Below, piece by piece: positions 15,392-16,602 of a stretch of DNA of 16,602 nucleotides. Location: NCBI GenBank assembly GCA_965651535.1, contig CBFGSX010000029.1, positions 1 through 16,602 on the forward strand, written 5' to 3'. The position numbers and the translations under genes are program-made. The first letter of the stretch is position 1, and each line of letters opens with the position of its first letter. Origin of the DNA: JAQGJA01 sp965651535 (GTDB taxonomy: Bacteria > Pseudomonadota > Alphaproteobacteria > Micavibrionales > SZUA-601). The notes beneath the pieces are model-generated. The model searched no databases, was not told where the DNA came from, and was given only the letters and a program-made list of their open reading frames with translations.

Positions 15392-16602
15392 ATGTACAAC
15401 ATTCATGTAAAGCAGAAATTACGACCATTAAAAATCTGCTATATCGTTAGACCAAATGACCGTAAAGCTCTAGAAAAAGTTATCAAAGTTAAATCATTCC
15501 TGTGGGGAGGATTATACAGCCCTGTAGTAGTGTTGTATAAAAGAACCCCTAGCTTTTTCAAAGATGGCGAAAGGCCTTCCTCATCTAAAAAACTGGTTGA
15601 AGGCATCCTAAATTTCTATGAGCCTGATGTTATCGTTACAACTTCCGATATTAAAACAGACGAATTACCTGCGGTGAATTGTGAGGTAATAACCCTAAAA
15701 GAATTAATGGGAACGTATGCAAAATATTATGAACCAAAATTTGGAATTAGTATTACTACGGTTGCAAATCATTTTTATGAACAAGAGCTAAAATTCAAGC
15801 GGGAGGATAAACTCTCACTATTTATACCCGCATATGGCGCGGATGAGAATTTATTTTTGAAGGCAACGTTTGGAGACTTTCCTAAAGAGGTAGGAAAAAA
15901 TATCAAAAATAGTCTAGCAGGCCTTCTTAGCGCTAAGGATTGGGTTGTAAATACCAAAAACTATATGGATGCGTATAGCAAGGCGTCCATTAGCCTTTTT
16001 AGAGTGCTTCAAAATTATGAAACTAAGATTGATTATACAGGCTATTCTGAACGAGATAGAAATATCATTTTACTTTTAGATCAAAAGTCATTTGTTGATA
16101 TTGTCGACTATATCAACTTAAGGGCTGCAGGTTATAGAGTTATGCCCGTACTGCTAGAGGTTTCAAAAGAAAATTCTACCAAGAAAGCATGCTTAAAATA
16201 TATATCTGATTTTGCGGGCGTGCATATAGAAAACAAAGCGTCTAAGTCTAGGATTACGGTGCAGAAGTCACGTTCGATCCCTGAAAAAGACTGGAAGGAT
16301 TTTTATAGCTTTTTGTCACCTCCTAAATTTCCAGACGGAGAGCCTAAGTGCATGATGCGATCATGGATGCCTCCATTTTGGAGTCAGTATCACAAAGAGC
16401 GAGGATATGTAGGGTGCTCATCTTGGTTAGTAAAGGAATTGGAGACAGAAATAGATTCGGATGATCGAAAAATTAGACTTAAGACGCTCGATCCTGATTT
16501 TGAATTAGGCTACTATACTGGCGGAGCGCGTTTCGCAAATGACCTTTCCGTCAAGCTATACAGTTCGGATAGTCTAGAAGCAGAAATATACCCGTCGGGT
16601 AG
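15392..16602 (+). CDS. Unrecognised long accessory protein, 5' part, runs off the window
   Basis: An uninterrupted frame of at least 403 codons starts at ATG 15392 (AGGTG at 15382-15386 as a ribosome site; in-frame stop TGA at 15356-15358 upstream) and is still open at the last base. I do not recognise the family. No signal peptide or clear membrane helix is seen. Residues 13-20 and 42-50 look like beta strands (LKICYIVR; YSPVVVLYK) flanking a short block KSFLWGG (34-40). A second alpha/beta-like segment is ILLLDQKSFVDIVDYINLRA (226-245) followed by AGYRVMPVLLEV. Two Trp/Pro-rich blocks follow near 322-346 (SWMPPFW; GCSSWL). Codon use is AT-rich, unlike genes before 12734, indicating transfer. 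Position beside a recombinase suggests cargo; a defence role is possible but not shown. Confidence 0.8.
   Translation, partial: MYNIHVKQKLRPLKICYIVRPNDRKALEKVIKVKSFLWGGLYSPVVVLYKRTPSFFKDGERPSSSKKLVEGILNFYEPDVIVTTSDIKTDELPAVNCEVITLKELMGTYAKYYEPKFGISITTVANHFYEQELKFKREDKLSLFIPAYGADENLFLKATFGDFPKEVGKNIKNSLAGLLSAKDWVVNTKNYMDAYSKASISLFRVLQNYETKIDYTGYSERDRNIILLLDQKSFVDIVDYINLRAAGYRVMPVLLEVSKENSTKKACLKYISDFAGVHIENKASKSRITVQKSRSIPEKDWKDFYSFLSPPKFPDGEPKCMMRSWMPPFWSQYHKERGYVGCSSWLVKELETEIDSDDRKIRLKTLDPDFELGYYTGGARFANDLSVKLYSSDSLEAEIYPSG

Larger units (their letters stand above)
12931..16602. mobile_element. Integrated genomic island, left part (serine recombinase / DUF2924 type); right end outside window
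   Basis: From the end of the tRNA-Ser gene onward the sequence changes in three ways: genes switch to the minus strand, base composition becomes clearly AT-richer (strongest after 15075), and gene content becomes accessory. It carries a large serine recombinase, the DUF2924 gene commonly found beside such recombinases in alphaproteobacteria, and an unrecognised long gene. No direct-repeat boundary was identified, so limits are approximate and the left edge could lie anywhere up to about 13098. Confidence 0.6.

Overview
The window reads as an alphaproteobacterial chromosome (moderately GC-rich, cell-envelope gene order tolQ-tolR-tolA-tolB-pal-cpoB followed by tilS, ftsH and glmM) that is interrupted at its right end by an AT-richer integrated element. 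Sequence alone does not fix the order; a Rhodospirillales-like or Micavibrio-like lineage is a guess from gene order and repeat style.

Positions 1-5021 hold the Tol-Pal envelope-constriction system: the 3' end of tolQ, then tolR, tolA, tolB, the lipoprotein gene pal and the TPR protein gene cpoB (ybgF). Two interspersed palindromic repeats sit in gaps of this cluster (about 892-998 between tolR and tolA; about 4050-4119 between pal and cpoB), and a strong intrinsic terminator (4014-4042) closes the pal transcript. Positions 5014-12734 continue on the same strand: tilS (short form, GTG start overlapping cpoB), ftsH, a tandem universal stress protein, a GH13 alpha-glucosidase, glmM, and a ThiD-like kinase whose hallmark motifs are altered. 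The universal stress protein and glucosidase genes occupy the place between ftsH and glmM where folP lies in E. coli.

Positions 12841-12930 encode tRNA-Ser(GGA) with its CCA end. Beyond it the sequence changes: base composition drops, strand switches, and a mobile-element module appears on the minus strand, namely a DUF2924 protein gene (15050-14619) translationally coupled by an ATGA overlap to a large serine recombinase (14622-13099). The start of the DUF2924 gene is embedded in a perfect 10-bp inverted repeat that takes in its Shine-Dalgarno sequence. To the right, after a 316-base AT-rich gap, a long open frame starts at 15392 on the plus strand and runs off the window (at least 403 codons). 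I do not recognise its family; as cargo next to a DUF2924/serine recombinase module it is the most likely place for an undescribed accessory (possibly defence) function.

Working together: Tol-Pal proteins link inner membrane, periplasm and outer membrane during division; TilS, FtsH and GlmM are housekeeping functions (tRNA-Ile decoding, membrane proteolysis, amino-sugar synthesis for peptidoglycan and LPS); the right end is an accessory island.
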